Assembly: GCA_038239145.1 (NCBI GenBank)
Contig: JBBSFB010000060.1
Span: 1-24,320 of the forward strand
Length of the DNA stretch: 24,320 bases
Direction: 5' to 3'
Origin: PALSA-610 sp038239145
Lineage (GTDB): Bacteria; Actinomycetota; Acidimicrobiia; IMCC26256; PALSA-610
Shown here: positions 7,896 through 14,964 of the stretch, in pieces
Layout: each line of letters begins with the position of its first letter
Position numbering within the stretch: position 1 is the stretch's first letter
Program-made: the position numbers and the translations under genes
Notes under the pieces: generated by a model
The model's input: the letters and a program-made list of their open reading frames with translations, nothing else
Databases searched by the model: none
Told to the model about the DNA's origin: nothing

Positions 7896-9029
7896 GTGGC
7901 GACCTCGAGCGGGAAACCGACTCCACCGGCGGAACTGAGCCCGATGAAGTCGGAGCGACCCAAGCGACGGAGCCTGTACCTCATCGTTGCGGCCGCGATC
8001 GCGGTGGTCGCCCTCTCCGCAGTGTTGTTCGCGGCCGGTTCGAACCCCACGACGATCTCGGGAAAGGTCGACACCGCAAACCTTCCCGAGAACGGTCCCG
8101 CGCCCGCGCTCGCGGCCAAGGGCTGGATCAACTCACCGCCACTCACCCCCGCGAACCTCACCGGCAAAGTGGTGCTGTTCGACATCTGGACCTACTCGTG
8201 CATCAACTGTGTGCGCACGTTCCCGTACGTGCGGGCGTGGTACGACCGGTACCGCGCCGACGGGCTCGTCGTGATCGGCGTGCACTCCCCCGAGTTCGAC
8301 TTCGAGAAGGTGCACAGCAACGTGCAGGCAGCCGTCAAACGTCTCGACGTGACCTGGCCCGTCGCGCTCGACGACGAGATGACGATCTGGAACGCGTTCA
8401 AGAACAACTACTGGCCCGCCGACTACGTCGCCGATCGCACCGGACAGCTGCGCTACAGCCACTTCGGCGAGGGCGACTACGACAACACCGAGAACGTCTT
8501 GCGCACGCTCCTCGGCGTCGATCCGAACTCACCGCGAGCCGACAAGAACGTGAAAGCGGAGACCGCGTCGGGTCAGCCGGTGAACCCGGAGACGTATCTC
8601 GGCGCGGGCGACGCGCGGCGACCCAGTCAGATCGGCGCGCAGGCCGGCGTGCACCAATACCCGGCCGACGCCAAGCCGACTCCGCCTGCGGTCGCGCTCG
8701 AAGGAACGTGGAACGGCGAAGCCGAGAAGGTGACGTCGGTGTCGGTCGGCGCCTCGATCGCGCTCGGTACGCACGCGCAGTCGGTGAACCTCGTGCTGGG
8801 ATCGGCGAGCGGAAAACCCGCCGACGCCATCATCACGCTCGACGGGAGAGCGGTCCCCGTCAACGAACGGGGCACGAACATCCACCTCGACGCGAGCGGG
8901 CGCACGGTCGTCACGGTCAGCGCGCCCGACATGTACCGGCTGATCCTGGCGCCCGGGGTCGAAGACCACGTTCTCCGGGTCATCGCCGAAGCGCCCGGCC
9001 TCGAGGCGTACGACTTCACGTTTGGATGA
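7896..9029 (+). CDS. Membrane-anchored thioredoxin-like protein with DipZ-type C-terminal domain
   Basis: A 377-residue extracytoplasmic thiol-disulfide protein. Residues 1-25 are a basic cytoplasmic tail, 26-47 one TM anchor. A thioredoxin fold follows with LFDIWTYSCINCVRTFPYVR; the redox pair is C102-I-N-C105, as in mycobacterial DipZ and other TlpA/DipZ-like proteins. VIGVHSPEFDFEK and the later YFDGxGxYDxT-like segment HFGEGDYDNTE are also typical. The C-terminal part (about 235-377) is a beta-rich DipZ-type domain ending LEAYDFTFG. The next gene encodes CcdA, so the two together form a split DipZ, with CcdA passing electrons from cytosolic thioredoxin to this CINC pair. GTG 7896 is chosen because a TAGACT box lies 6 nt upstream; ATG 7944 is the alternative and would shorten the tail. 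Confidence 0.92.
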   Translation: MATSSGKPTPPAELSPMKSERPKRRSLYLIVAAAIAVVALSAVLFAAGSNPTTISGKVDTANLPENGPAPALAAKGWINSPPLTPANLTGKVVLFDIWTYSCINCVRTFPYVRAWYDRYRADGLVVIGVHSPEFDFEKVHSNVQAAVKRLDVTWPVALDDEMTIWNAFKNNYWPADYVADRTGQLRYSHFGEGDYDNTENVLRTLLGVDPNSPRADKNVKAETASGQPVNPETYLGAGDARRPSQIGAQAGVHQYPADAKPTPPAVALEGTWNGEAEKVTSVSVGASIALGTHAQSVNLVLGSASGKPADAIITLDGRAVPVNERGTNIHLDASGRTVVTVSAPDMYRLILAPGVEDHVLRVIAEAPGLEAYDFTFG

Positions 9030-9080
9030 GCATGCGCCGACGACGCCGGTGCCGACGAACCGGCTGATCGAGAACCCGCG

Positions 9081-9794
9081 ATGAGCAACACCGCCGCGCA
9101 GGTCGTCGCGCTCTTCGGCGCCGGGGTCGCGTCGTTCCTCGCTCCGTGCATCGTCCCGCTCGTGCCTGCGTATCTCGGGATCATCGTGGGCGAGATCGGC
9201 GACGCGCGCGATCCGGCGCAGGCGGTGCCGGCCACCCTGTTGTTCATCGCCGGGTTCACGACCGTGTTCGCGGGCCTGGGTGCGACCGCGGGACTCCTCG
9301 GATCGTCGCTCTCCACCTTCCAGGACACGGTGCGCGTGGTCGGTGGAGTCGTGATCACGGTGATGGGCCTGGCGTTGCTCGGCGTCTTGCGAGGACCGTT
9401 CGCGCGTGAACGCCGGCTGATCCCGACGTTGCCGAAGGTCACCGGGGTCCTACGCCCCTACGTGGTCGGGATCGCGTTCGGCGCGGGCTGGAGCCCGTGC
9501 GTCGGCCCCCTGCTCGCGGCCGCGCTGACGATCGCGGCCCGTTCCGGCGAGGTGGGGAGGGGCACCTTGTTGCTGAGCGCGTACGCGGCCGGCATCGGGG
9601 TCCCGTTCCTGATCGCGGCGCTCGGGCTCGCGTCGTCACCCGCGCTCGCAGCCCGGCTGCGGAGGGCGGGCCCAGCCTTGGAACGCATCTCCGGGGCCCT
9701 CCTCCTGGGCCTCGGCGTACTCCTCGTGACCGGCACCTATGTGCACCTGACGTCGTACCTCGCCCGGTTCGTTCCGGCCGTTCACGGACTTTGA
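9081..9794 (+). CDS. ccdA: CcdA-type cytochrome c biogenesis / thiol-electron transporter
   Basis: A 237-residue polytopic membrane protein of the CcdA/DsbD-beta family, which carries electrons across the membrane by a Cys pair. The two conserved cysteines are visible: C23 in FLAPCIVPLVPAYLG (TM1) and C140 in GWSPCVGPLL (TM4), each followed by the usual proline/glycine. About six TM segments can be counted, the normal number. It follows the thioredoxin gene by 51 nt on the same strand, so the pair is almost certainly one operon and the thioredoxin its direct partner. No cytochrome c synthesis genes (CcsA, CcsB) are nearby, so general extracytoplasmic protein reduction is as likely as haem attachment. 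Confidence 0.93.
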   Translation: MSNTAAQVVALFGAGVASFLAPCIVPLVPAYLGIIVGEIGDARDPAQAVPATLLFIAGFTTVFAGLGATAGLLGSSLSTFQDTVRVVGGVVITVMGLALLGVLRGPFARERRLIPTLPKVTGVLRPYVVGIAFGAGWSPCVGPLLAAALTIAARSGEVGRGTLLLSAYAAGIGVPFLIAALGLASSPALAARLRRAGPALERISGALLLGLGVLLVTGTYVHLTSYLARFVPAVHGL

Positions 9795-9815
9795 GTACAA
9801 ACGCGCTGTGACTTC

Positions 9816-9846
9816 CGGCATTCGGTGCCGATACCCGCTTCTCGGG
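9816..9846 (+). terminator. Weak hairpins after ccdA
   Basis: CGGCA-TTCGG-TGCCG (9816-9830) and CCCG-CTTCT-CGGG (9834-9846) form two small stems just after the ccdA stop. There is no T-tract, so termination is only possible, as often in high-GC genomes. They could equally belong to the leader of the next gene. Confidence 0.3.
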
Positions 9847-9860
9847 CCGGGCGCGTCGTG

Positions 9861-9911
9861 CGACTCTGGAAAACCCCCGAAGCAACGCAACCACGCTGGG
9901 AGCAAGAGTCG
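9861..9911 (+). promoter_or_regulatory. Structured leader before the degenerate GGDEF gene
   Basis: A perfect 7-bp stem CGACTCT (9861-9867) / AGAGTCG (9905-9911) closes a 37-nt loop and ends 2 nt before the ATG at 9914. Inside are GGAAAACCCCC (9868-9878), ACGCAACC (9885-9892) and GGGAG (9898-9902), the only Shine-Dalgarno-like element, which could pair with CCCCC. An alternative pairing of GTGCG (9859-9863) with CGCAC (9917-9921) would enclose the start codon. The order AAACC then ACGCAA loosely recalls the c-di-GMP-I (GEMM) core, but I cannot draw its GNRA hairpin convincingly. Treat as an unassigned cis element. Confidence 0.4.
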
Positions 9912-9913
9912 TT

Positions 9914-10471
9914 ATGCGCACCAAGTCACGGTCGAACGGTCAGAACGTGCAAAGCCCGCAGAAGGCACAGAGCACCCAGCACGGCGGCAAGCCCGAGGCC
10001 AGGACCCCGGTCCGTCAGGCCCCCGGCATCGACGAGTTGACCGGCGTCTGGAACCGGACCGGCTTCGTCGCGGCGGCCAACCCCATGTTCCGCTCGTGCC
10101 AGCGCCGCGACGCGCCGGTCGCCCTGGCGTACTTCGACTTCTACGTCGACGGCACCACGATCCCGTCGCCGGCCGACCCCAAGGTCGAGCAGGTACTCGT
10201 CGCGATGAGCGAGCTGATGCAGAGGACGTTCCGCGCGTCCGACGTCGTCGGCCGGATCGACGCGCTCCGTTTCGCGGTGCTCCTCCCGGACTGCACCGAC
10301 GAAGCGCTCGCAGCCGTCGACGGCGTCCGCACGCTCACCGACGGGTCGAGCTCGCCGTTGAAGCTCGCGGTGGGCATGGTGCGCAACGTGACCGGCGGGA
10401 CGCTCGACGATCTGATGTTCTCCGCCAACGAGCGCACGAAGCAGATCAAGCGCGAACAGCTCGCCCGCTAA
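9914..10471 (+). CDS. Degenerate GGDEF-domain protein, probably inactive as cyclase
   Basis: A 185-residue soluble protein with a polar, low-complexity N-terminus (1-36) and a single GGDEF-like domain. The domain start is canonical (GIDELTGVWNRTGF, 38-51), and the end of the core is recognisable (VVGRIDALRFAVLLP, 111-125). But the signature GGDEF is replaced by DALRF (116-120), and the usual FDxDxFK-N metal/nucleotide segment by FDFYVDGTT (74-82). The A-site residues needed to make c-di-GMP are therefore missing. Such domains may bind GTP or c-di-GMP or act as protein-protein modules. ATG 9914 lies 11 nt after a weak GGGAG. The tail overlaps the opposing GH13 gene by 4 bp. It is 119 nt behind ccdA and may be separately expressed. 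Confidence 0.8.
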   Translation: MRTKSRSNGQNVQSPQKAQSTQHGGKPEARTPVRQAPGIDELTGVWNRTGFVAAANPMFRSCQRRDAPVALAYFDFYVDGTTIPSPADPKVEQVLVAMSELMQRTFRASDVVGRIDALRFAVLLPDCTDEALAAVDGVRTLTDGSSSPLKLAVGMVRNVTGGTLDDLMFSANERTKQIKREQLAR

Positions 10472-12093
10472 ACCCTGGGGTTGGGTAAGGTGAGTTCGAC
10501 GACGACGCCTTCCCATCCGGAGATGTGCACGGTGCCGGCGACGGGTTCACCGTCGCGGGCGCGGTTGGTGCCGAGGCGGACGACGCCGTCGACGTCGTCG
10601 ACCGTCACGTCGCCGTCGGCGAGATTGACCGCAACGACATGACCGTCGCCGCGCTTCCACACCCAGACCCCGTCGGGCGCGGGCAACGGCGTGTACGCGC
10701 CGAGCGCGAGGTCGGCGGTCTGCTTGCGCAGAGCGATCAAGTCGCGGGCGAGCGTCAACAGCGAACCGGGATCGTCGACCTGATCCGCCACGTTCCGATC
10801 GGTCGGGCCGAGGGGTAGCCACGGCTGCGCGTCGGCCGCGGTGAATCCGGCGTTCGTCTCACGGGTCCACGGCATCGGCGTGCGACCCGCGTCGCGGCCT
10901 GCGTACGCGGGCCAATACTTCACACCGAGCGGATCGCGCAGGTCGGGCGGCTCCACCTTGACGTCGAGCAATCCGATCTCGTCGCCTTGGTAGAGCACAG
11001 GCGTACCGCGCAGACCGAGCAGCATCATCAGCGCGACCCGTCCGCGCTGCGGTTCACCCGCGGCCCACCGCGTGGCGAGCCGGAACATGTCATGGTTCGA
11101 TCCCGTCCACGCCGGCCACGCGCCGGTCGGGAGCATCGCCTCGATGCCGTCGACGACGGTGCGCATCGGCCCGACCTCGAGCGGCGCGTTGATGAACGGG
11201 AAGTTGAACGCGAGCTGCAACTCGTCGAGGTCGGCGCCGTAGAACGCGGCCAAGGTCGCGGCGTCGTCGACGGGGGTCTCGCCGAGCAAAAGCCGGGGTG
11301 GGTCGTAGGAATCGGCGATCGTGCGCCACCGTCGGAGGATGTCGTGCAATTCGGGCCGGTTCATGTTGTACACGGCCCGCTGTCCCGACAGCTGCACGTC
11401 GAGGGGATCCTCGTCGGTGGCGGGCGGGTTGTCGCGCAGCAGCGCGTCCTTGATCAAGATGTTGCACACGTCGATGCGGAAGCCGTCGACGCCGCGGTCG
11501 AACCAGAACCGCAAGATGTCGTCGAAGGTGTCGCGCACCTCCTCGTTCCACCAGTTGAGATCGGGCTGCTCGCGGAGGTGGTTGTGCATGTAGTACTGAC
11601 CGGTCGTGTCGTCGAGCGTCCACGCGGGACCGCCGAAACCGCTCACCCAGTTGTTCGGCGGGGACCCGTCGGCTTTGGGGTCGGCCCAGAGATACCAGTC
11701 GCGATGTTCCGCCGATTTCGACGACCGGGAATCCGCGAACCACCGGTGTTCTTCACTCGTGTGGTTCGGGACGAAGTCGAGGAGCACACGGATGCCCCGC
11801 CGGTGCGCGTCGGCGACGAGCGCGTCGAATGCCGGAAGCGTTCCCATCTCCGGCTGCACCACGCAGTAGTCGGCGACGTCGTACCCCCAATCGGCGTTCG
11901 GGGAGACCGTGATCGGGCTCATCCAGATCGCGTCGATGCCCAGCCACTGCAGATGGTCGAGATGGTCGGCGATGCCTTGGAGGTCGCCGTACCCGTCTGC
12001 GTTCGAGTCGGCGAAGGAGAGCGGGTAGATCTGGTACAGCACCCCCGATTTCCACCACGGTGCGTCGTGATCGGCGGCGGCGTCGTTCGGCAT
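10468..12093 (-). CDS. GH13 alpha-glucosidase (alpha-amylase family)
   Basis: A 541-residue cytosolic glycoside hydrolase of the oligo-1,6-glucosidase / alpha-glucosidase / trehalose-hydrolase group, acting on short alpha-glucosides. Conserved GH13 regions are in order: DFVPNHTS (106-113), GFRIDVCN with nucleophile D208, LLGETPV with acid/base E272, and SNHD with transition-state D335. The start WWKSGVLYQIYPLSFADSNADGYGDLQGI is typical of the group, and the C-terminal beta domain (about 455-541) is present, so the length is complete. No signal peptide is seen. Start ATG 12093 has TAGTCT 6 nt upstream and no Shine-Dalgarno. No sugar transporter lies beside it, so substrate and inducer cannot be inferred. 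Confidence 0.92.
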   Translation of the reverse strand: MPNDAAADHDAPWWKSGVLYQIYPLSFADSNADGYGDLQGIADHLDHLQWLGIDAIWMSPITVSPNADWGYDVADYCVVQPEMGTLPAFDALVADAHRRGIRVLLDFVPNHTSEEHRWFADSRSSKSAEHRDWYLWADPKADGSPPNNWVSGFGGPAWTLDDTTGQYYMHNHLREQPDLNWWNEEVRDTFDDILRFWFDRGVDGFRIDVCNILIKDALLRDNPPATDEDPLDVQLSGQRAVYNMNRPELHDILRRWRTIADSYDPPRLLLGETPVDDAATLAAFYGADLDELQLAFNFPFINAPLEVGPMRTVVDGIEAMLPTGAWPAWTGSNHDMFRLATRWAAGEPQRGRVALMMLLGLRGTPVLYQGDEIGLLDVKVEPPDLRDPLGVKYWPAYAGRDAGRTPMPWTRETNAGFTAADAQPWLPLGPTDRNVADQVDDPGSLLTLARDLIALRKQTADLALGAYTPLPAPDGVWVWKRGDGHVVAVNLADGDVTVDDVDGVVRLGTNRARDGEPVAGTVHISGWEGVVVELTLPNPRV

Positions 12094-12099
12094 CGGCGG

Positions 12100-12105
12100 A
12101 GACTA
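12100..12105 (-). promoter_or_regulatory. Candidate -10 (TAGTCT) of a leaderless transcript for the GH13 gene
   Basis: On the minus strand TAGTCT stands 6 nt (12099-12094) before the ATG at 12093. No Shine-Dalgarno is visible. It matches the spacing seen at four other genes in this window. Confidence 0.48.
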
Positions 12106-12123
12106 GCGACGCGGCTCCGCGCG

Positions 12124-12365
12124 CTATCCACCGAGACCGCGCCCGCGGAACGCACGGGTGCCGGTGCCGGTGCCACCCGTGATCGCATTGGCGACGCGCG
12201 TGCTCCCGTTCGACGACGGGACCGCGGCATGGAGGTCGGCGAGCACGACGCACCGCTGCTCGCGCCGGCGTCGAGGCCGATCACGACCGGGTAGGTCTTG
12301 GCCGACGCGGTGCCGACCGCGGAACCGATCCACACCACCTTGCCAGTCGCGCTATGCCAGGTAAG
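12124..12365 (-). pseudogene. Possible decayed C-terminus of an efflux periplasmic adaptor (HlyD/MacA-like)
   Basis: On the minus strand one frame reads TGKVVWIGSAVGTASAKTYP then VVIGLDAGASSG, which resembles the beta-barrel strand region of actinobacterial efflux adaptors (VxxIGxxxxxxxxxYPVxIxLD). Coding sense then seems to pass into another frame, VVLADLHAAVPSS onward, ending in a glycine-rich tail (ITGGTGTGTRAFRGRGLGG) at the TAG 12126-12124. Such glycine-rich tails are common in these proteins. There is no start codon, no N-terminal half and at least one frameshift, so it is a remnant if it is anything. No matching ABC genes lie beside it. Confidence 0.33.
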
Positions 12366-12381
12366 AAGTCGCGCCGACCGG

Positions 12382-12410
12382 TTGTATGCGTGCGCATATA
12401 TCGTTAGGCT
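12382..12410 (+). promoter_or_regulatory. Promoter of the UGSC operon, probably leaderless
   Basis: TTGTAT (12382-12387) and TAGGCT (12405-12410) are separated by 17 bp and the -10 ends 6 nt before the ATG at 12417. No Shine-Dalgarno is present. GCGTGCGCATATA (12389-12401) between them contains TGCG-TGCGCA, a small dyad that could be an operator for the MarR protein of the operon; that is a guess. Confidence 0.55.
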
Positions 12411-12416
12411 GCCGGA

Positions 12417-12965
12417 ATGAGCACCGACACCATCTGGGTCCGCCGTCCGACGGCTCCGCCTGCGGGCGACGTGAGCGCACCGACTTTTCGCCTCGGCAAG
12501 CCACTGACCGGCCTCACGATCGGATTACGGACCGACCGGGCGTGGCGGTCGTGGCAACTCATCGCGGGCATCTGGGACGAGTACCTTCGGCGCGACGGCG
12601 CCCGGACCATCTCGGTCGAGACGGGTGCGCAGATCGGGCAACCGGCATCGAGCGACCGCAAGGAGATCGACGAGCTGGCCGAGCATGTCGACGCCGCCAT
12701 CGTGGGCCTCGGCACGTGCGGATCGTGCACGACGTTCACCATCAAGGATTCCGTGGCGGTCGAAGAGCACGAGAAGCCCGTCGTCGCGATCGTGTGCGAG
12801 GAGTTCACCGTGCACGCGCACAACGTCGCCCGCCACGTCGGGCACGGCGACCTCAGCGTGCTGGTGCTCCCCTACCCGCTCGAAGCCCGGCCGACCGAAG
12901 AACTCGAACAGATCGCCCGCGACTACTACCCACAGGTCCTGGAGATGCTGGGCGTGACCGCGTGA
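12417..12965 (+). CDS. UGSC-family protein (Cys form of a selenoprotein family)
   Basis: A 182-residue soluble protein. The defining motif is C101-G-S-C104 within GLGTCGSCTTFTIKD (98-111); in some family members the first Cys is selenocysteine (U-G-S-C), giving the name. Here both are ordinary TGC codons. Before it, LTIGLRTDRAWRSWQLI and later the VDAAIVGLG strand suggest an alpha/beta, Rossmann-like fold; after it come KPVVAIVCEEFTVHAHNVAR and a closing segment LSVLVLPYPLEARPTEEL. The reaction is not known; a thiol- or metal-based redox role is inferred from the motif. It heads a four-gene run joined by GTGA-type overlaps, starting from a TAGGCT box 6 nt upstream. Family recognition is fairly sure; function is open. 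Confidence 0.82.
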   Translation: MSTDTIWVRRPTAPPAGDVSAPTFRLGKPLTGLTIGLRTDRAWRSWQLIAGIWDEYLRRDGARTISVETGAQIGQPASSDRKEIDELAEHVDAAIVGLGTCGSCTTFTIKDSVAVEEHEKPVVAIVCEEFTVHAHNVARHVGHGDLSVLVLPYPLEARPTEELEQIARDYYPQVLEMLGVTA

Positions 12966-14014
12966 CGCTCGCGAGCGAACGGGTCGAGGTCCCGTCCGAT
13001 CCGCACGCGCTGTACGAGCTGTCGCTCGAGCAGCACTGGAGCGACGGCGTTCCGCAGCTCCCCGCCACCGACGAGGCGGTGGAAGCATTGCTCGCGGCGT
13101 CGCCGTACCCGGGCGACCACGTGTTGTGCGTCCTTCCTCCCGTCAACGGCGTGGCGACCGTCGAGCTCGTTGCAATCAACGCCGCGATGGCCGGCGTCGA
13201 ACCGGCCGCGTTCGGCACGGTGCTCGCGGCGTTGGAAGCGCTCTCCGAACCGGAATGGAACGCGTTCGGCCTGACGACCACTACGTCGAGCGTCTTCCCG
13301 ATGCTCATCGTGAACGGGCCGAGCCGCGACGACCTCGGCATCGACTACCGCGCCAGCTGCATGGGTGGCGCGGCGGGCCGGGGCTCGATGACCATCGGCC
13401 GCGCGGTGGCACTGTGTCTGCGCAACATCGGTGGGCAACGGGCCGGCGAGACGACGAAGTCGGTGTTCGGCCAGCCGGCACGGTTCGGTTTCTGCATCGG
13501 CGAATGGGAAGAGCGTTCGCCGTGGCCTTCGCTCGCAGAGCGCCGGGGTTTCACCGCCGCCGACGACGTCGTGACGGTGCACGGCGGCAAGGGCACGTTC
13601 CCGATGGCCGACATCCACAACGACGACCCCCGCGATCTCCTCTACCTGATCGCCAAGAGCATGGCCTACCCGCTCGCGAACATGTTCCTCGGCAACGTCG
13701 GCAACGGCGAGGTCGTAGTCGCGTTCAATCCGATGTGGGCCGAGCGCTTCGGGGCCGCGTTCCCCGACATCGACGACCTGACCGCGTACCTCCAGGAGAA
13801 CGCGTGGCAAGCCGTCGACACGTGGCCCGAAGGCAACGCGAAGATGTTGCGCGACCGGGGTCGGGCCGACAGTCACGGCCGCGTGCACCTCGTCGAGCGT
13901 CCCGATCAGTTCGTGCCGATCGTGTGCGGTGGTCTCGGCAGCCTGCACGCGATCGGTCTGCCGAGCTTCGGCGAGAGCACCATGCAGAGCAAGCCCGTGG
14001 TGAGGAAGTTGTGA
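12962..14014 (+). CDS. Conserved protein of unknown function, partner of the UGSC protein
   Basis: A 350-residue protein translated from GTG 12962, overlapping the UGSC stop as GTGA. It has no TM segment or signal peptide. I recognise the type: the opening YELSLEQHWSDGVPQLPATDEAV (18-40), LPPVNGVATVELVAINAAMAGV (58-79), MLIVNGPSRDDLGID (114-128), TIGRAVALCLRNIGGQ (144-159) and FCIGEWEERSPWPSLAERRGF (177-197) recur in uncharacterised bacterial proteins linked with or fused to UGSC-like domains. Five cysteines (56, 133, 152, 178, 322) lie mostly in these conserved blocks. A glycine-rich stretch VTVHGGKGTF (205-213) and VCGGLGSLHAIGLPSF (321-336) are notable. No catalytic family can be named from sequence alone. 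Probable functional partner of the UGSC protein. Confidence 0.8.
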   Translation: MTLASERVEVPSDPHALYELSLEQHWSDGVPQLPATDEAVEALLAASPYPGDHVLCVLPPVNGVATVELVAINAAMAGVEPAAFGTVLAALEALSEPEWNAFGLTTTTSSVFPMLIVNGPSRDDLGIDYRASCMGGAAGRGSMTIGRAVALCLRNIGGQRAGETTKSVFGQPARFGFCIGEWEERSPWPSLAERRGFTAADDVVTVHGGKGTFPMADIHNDDPRDLLYLIAKSMAYPLANMFLGNVGNGEVVVAFNPMWAERFGAAFPDIDDLTAYLQENAWQAVDTWPEGNAKMLRDRGRADSHGRVHLVERPDQFVPIVCGGLGSLHAIGLPSFGESTMQSKPVVRKL

Positions 14015-14016
14015 CC

Positions 14017-14271
14017 ATGGACCCCGTCGTCGTGGGCGAAGCAGTCGATGAGCTCGCAGGCTTTCTGCGGGCCGACGGCGCCGATCTCCTCGTGCGGGAA
14101 GCGAACCCGAAGACGGCGCGCATCCATCTCGCGCTCGATCTCGAGCATGTCACCTGCGCCGACTGCGTGCTTCCGCCCGACGAGCTCCGCATCACGATTG
14201 CCGACGCACTCCAGCGCCGGATCGCGGGCGAGTTCGAGCTGGTGCTCGACGATCCACGCCGGGCCCAGTGA
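14017..14271 (+). CDS. Small NifU-like CxxC protein
   Basis: An 84-residue protein resembling the C-terminal NifU domain, which holds a labile Fe-S cluster or delivers metal. The layout fits: an N-terminal helix ELAGFLRADGADLLV (like VRPxLxxDGGDVELV in NifU), two strands, then C47-A-D-C50 and a final helix (ELRITIADALQRRI). It lacks the exact SCPS context of classical NifU, so assignment is by resemblance. ATG 14017 sits 8 nt after AGGAAG (14003-14008); GTG 14011, overlapping the previous stop as GTGA, is an alternative two codons upstream. Its TGA overlaps the MarR start. With the CGSC protein upstream it makes the operon look thiol- or metal-centred. Confidence 0.68.
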   Translation: MDPVVVGEAVDELAGFLRADGADLLVREANPKTARIHLALDLEHVTCADCVLPPDELRITIADALQRRIAGEFELVLDDPRRAQ

Positions 14272-14789
14272 CCCGTCGCTCGCAGAGCCCGAGCGACCAG
14301 ACCGACGCGACCGATGCACTCCCGAGCTGGAGCGCGCTGGTCACCGTCTACCAGTCGGTTCTCCACGACGTCGTGGCCGCCCTCGACCAGTTCGCGGGCA
14401 TGGACTCGGGCGTGTTCTCCGCGCTCGCGTACCTCGAGCGCGGCCGGCCGCGCCGGATGCCGATGGGCCAGCTGCAGGCGCTGATGTATCCGCGCTACAG
14501 CCAACCCGGATTCAGCCGGCTCGTGCAGCGCATGGAAGCCGACGGTCTCGTCGAACGCCGGCCCGATACCGCCGACCGCCGGGCGTCGATCGTTGCGCTG
14601 ACGCGCGCGGGGCGTTCCCAGTTCCGCGACGCGAATGTCGTGTACGTCGACGCACTCCGCGTGTCGTTCGGCCGCCATCTCGGCCACGACGAACATCGAC
14701 GGCTCACCGAGATGCTGACGAACGTCTCGTCCCGGCGCGAACACGACACCGCCGGGACCGACGGCTCCGCCCACGATCAGAGCGGGTAG
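14268..14789 (+). CDS. MarR-family transcriptional regulator
   Basis: A 173-residue winged-helix regulator from GTG 14268, overlapping the NifU-like gene's stop (GTGA). MarR features: the N-terminal dimer helix (ALVTVYQSVLHDVVAAL), the helix-turn-helix around PMGQLQALMYPRYSQPGFSRLVQRMEADGLVER, the wing with DRRASIVALTRAGRSQF (D and RR conserved), and a C-terminal helix. The tail (about 158-173) is polar and likely disordered. As last gene of the UGSC operon it is the natural candidate to control it, probably in response to a reactive or phenolic compound; no cysteine is present, so direct thiol sensing is unlikely. The reading is firm for family, inferred for target. Confidence 0.9.
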   Translation: MTRRSQSPSDQTDATDALPSWSALVTVYQSVLHDVVAALDQFAGMDSGVFSALAYLERGRPRRMPMGQLQALMYPRYSQPGFSRLVQRMEADGLVERRPDTADRRASIVALTRAGRSQFRDANVVYVDALRVSFGRHLGHDEHRRLTEMLTNVSSRREHDTAGTDGSAHDQSG

Positions 14790-14964
14790 CGCGCTCGGAC
14801 CTCGGCCCGGGCGGTCGCGGCGGCGCGCGTGGCATGCGCTCCGAGATCTGCGAACAGGCCTCGAGCGCGATCAAGATTGGGAAAGCGGTCAGGAGATGGC
14901 CATTCCCGGGGCGCATCCTGGACGGGTCGAGACCACCACCACCTGAGGCACGAGAGGGAAGAAC

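Noticed and set aside
7513..7926. Minus-strand 137-codon frame over the PadR-thioredoxin spacer
   Set aside because: Mostly Arg-rich shadow; it crosses the thioredoxin start and PadR operators, and its best part competes with the 53-codon frame.
10987..12294. Long plus-strand open frame (435 codons)
   Set aside because: Antisense shadow of the GH13 gene, whose catalytic motifs are all intact.
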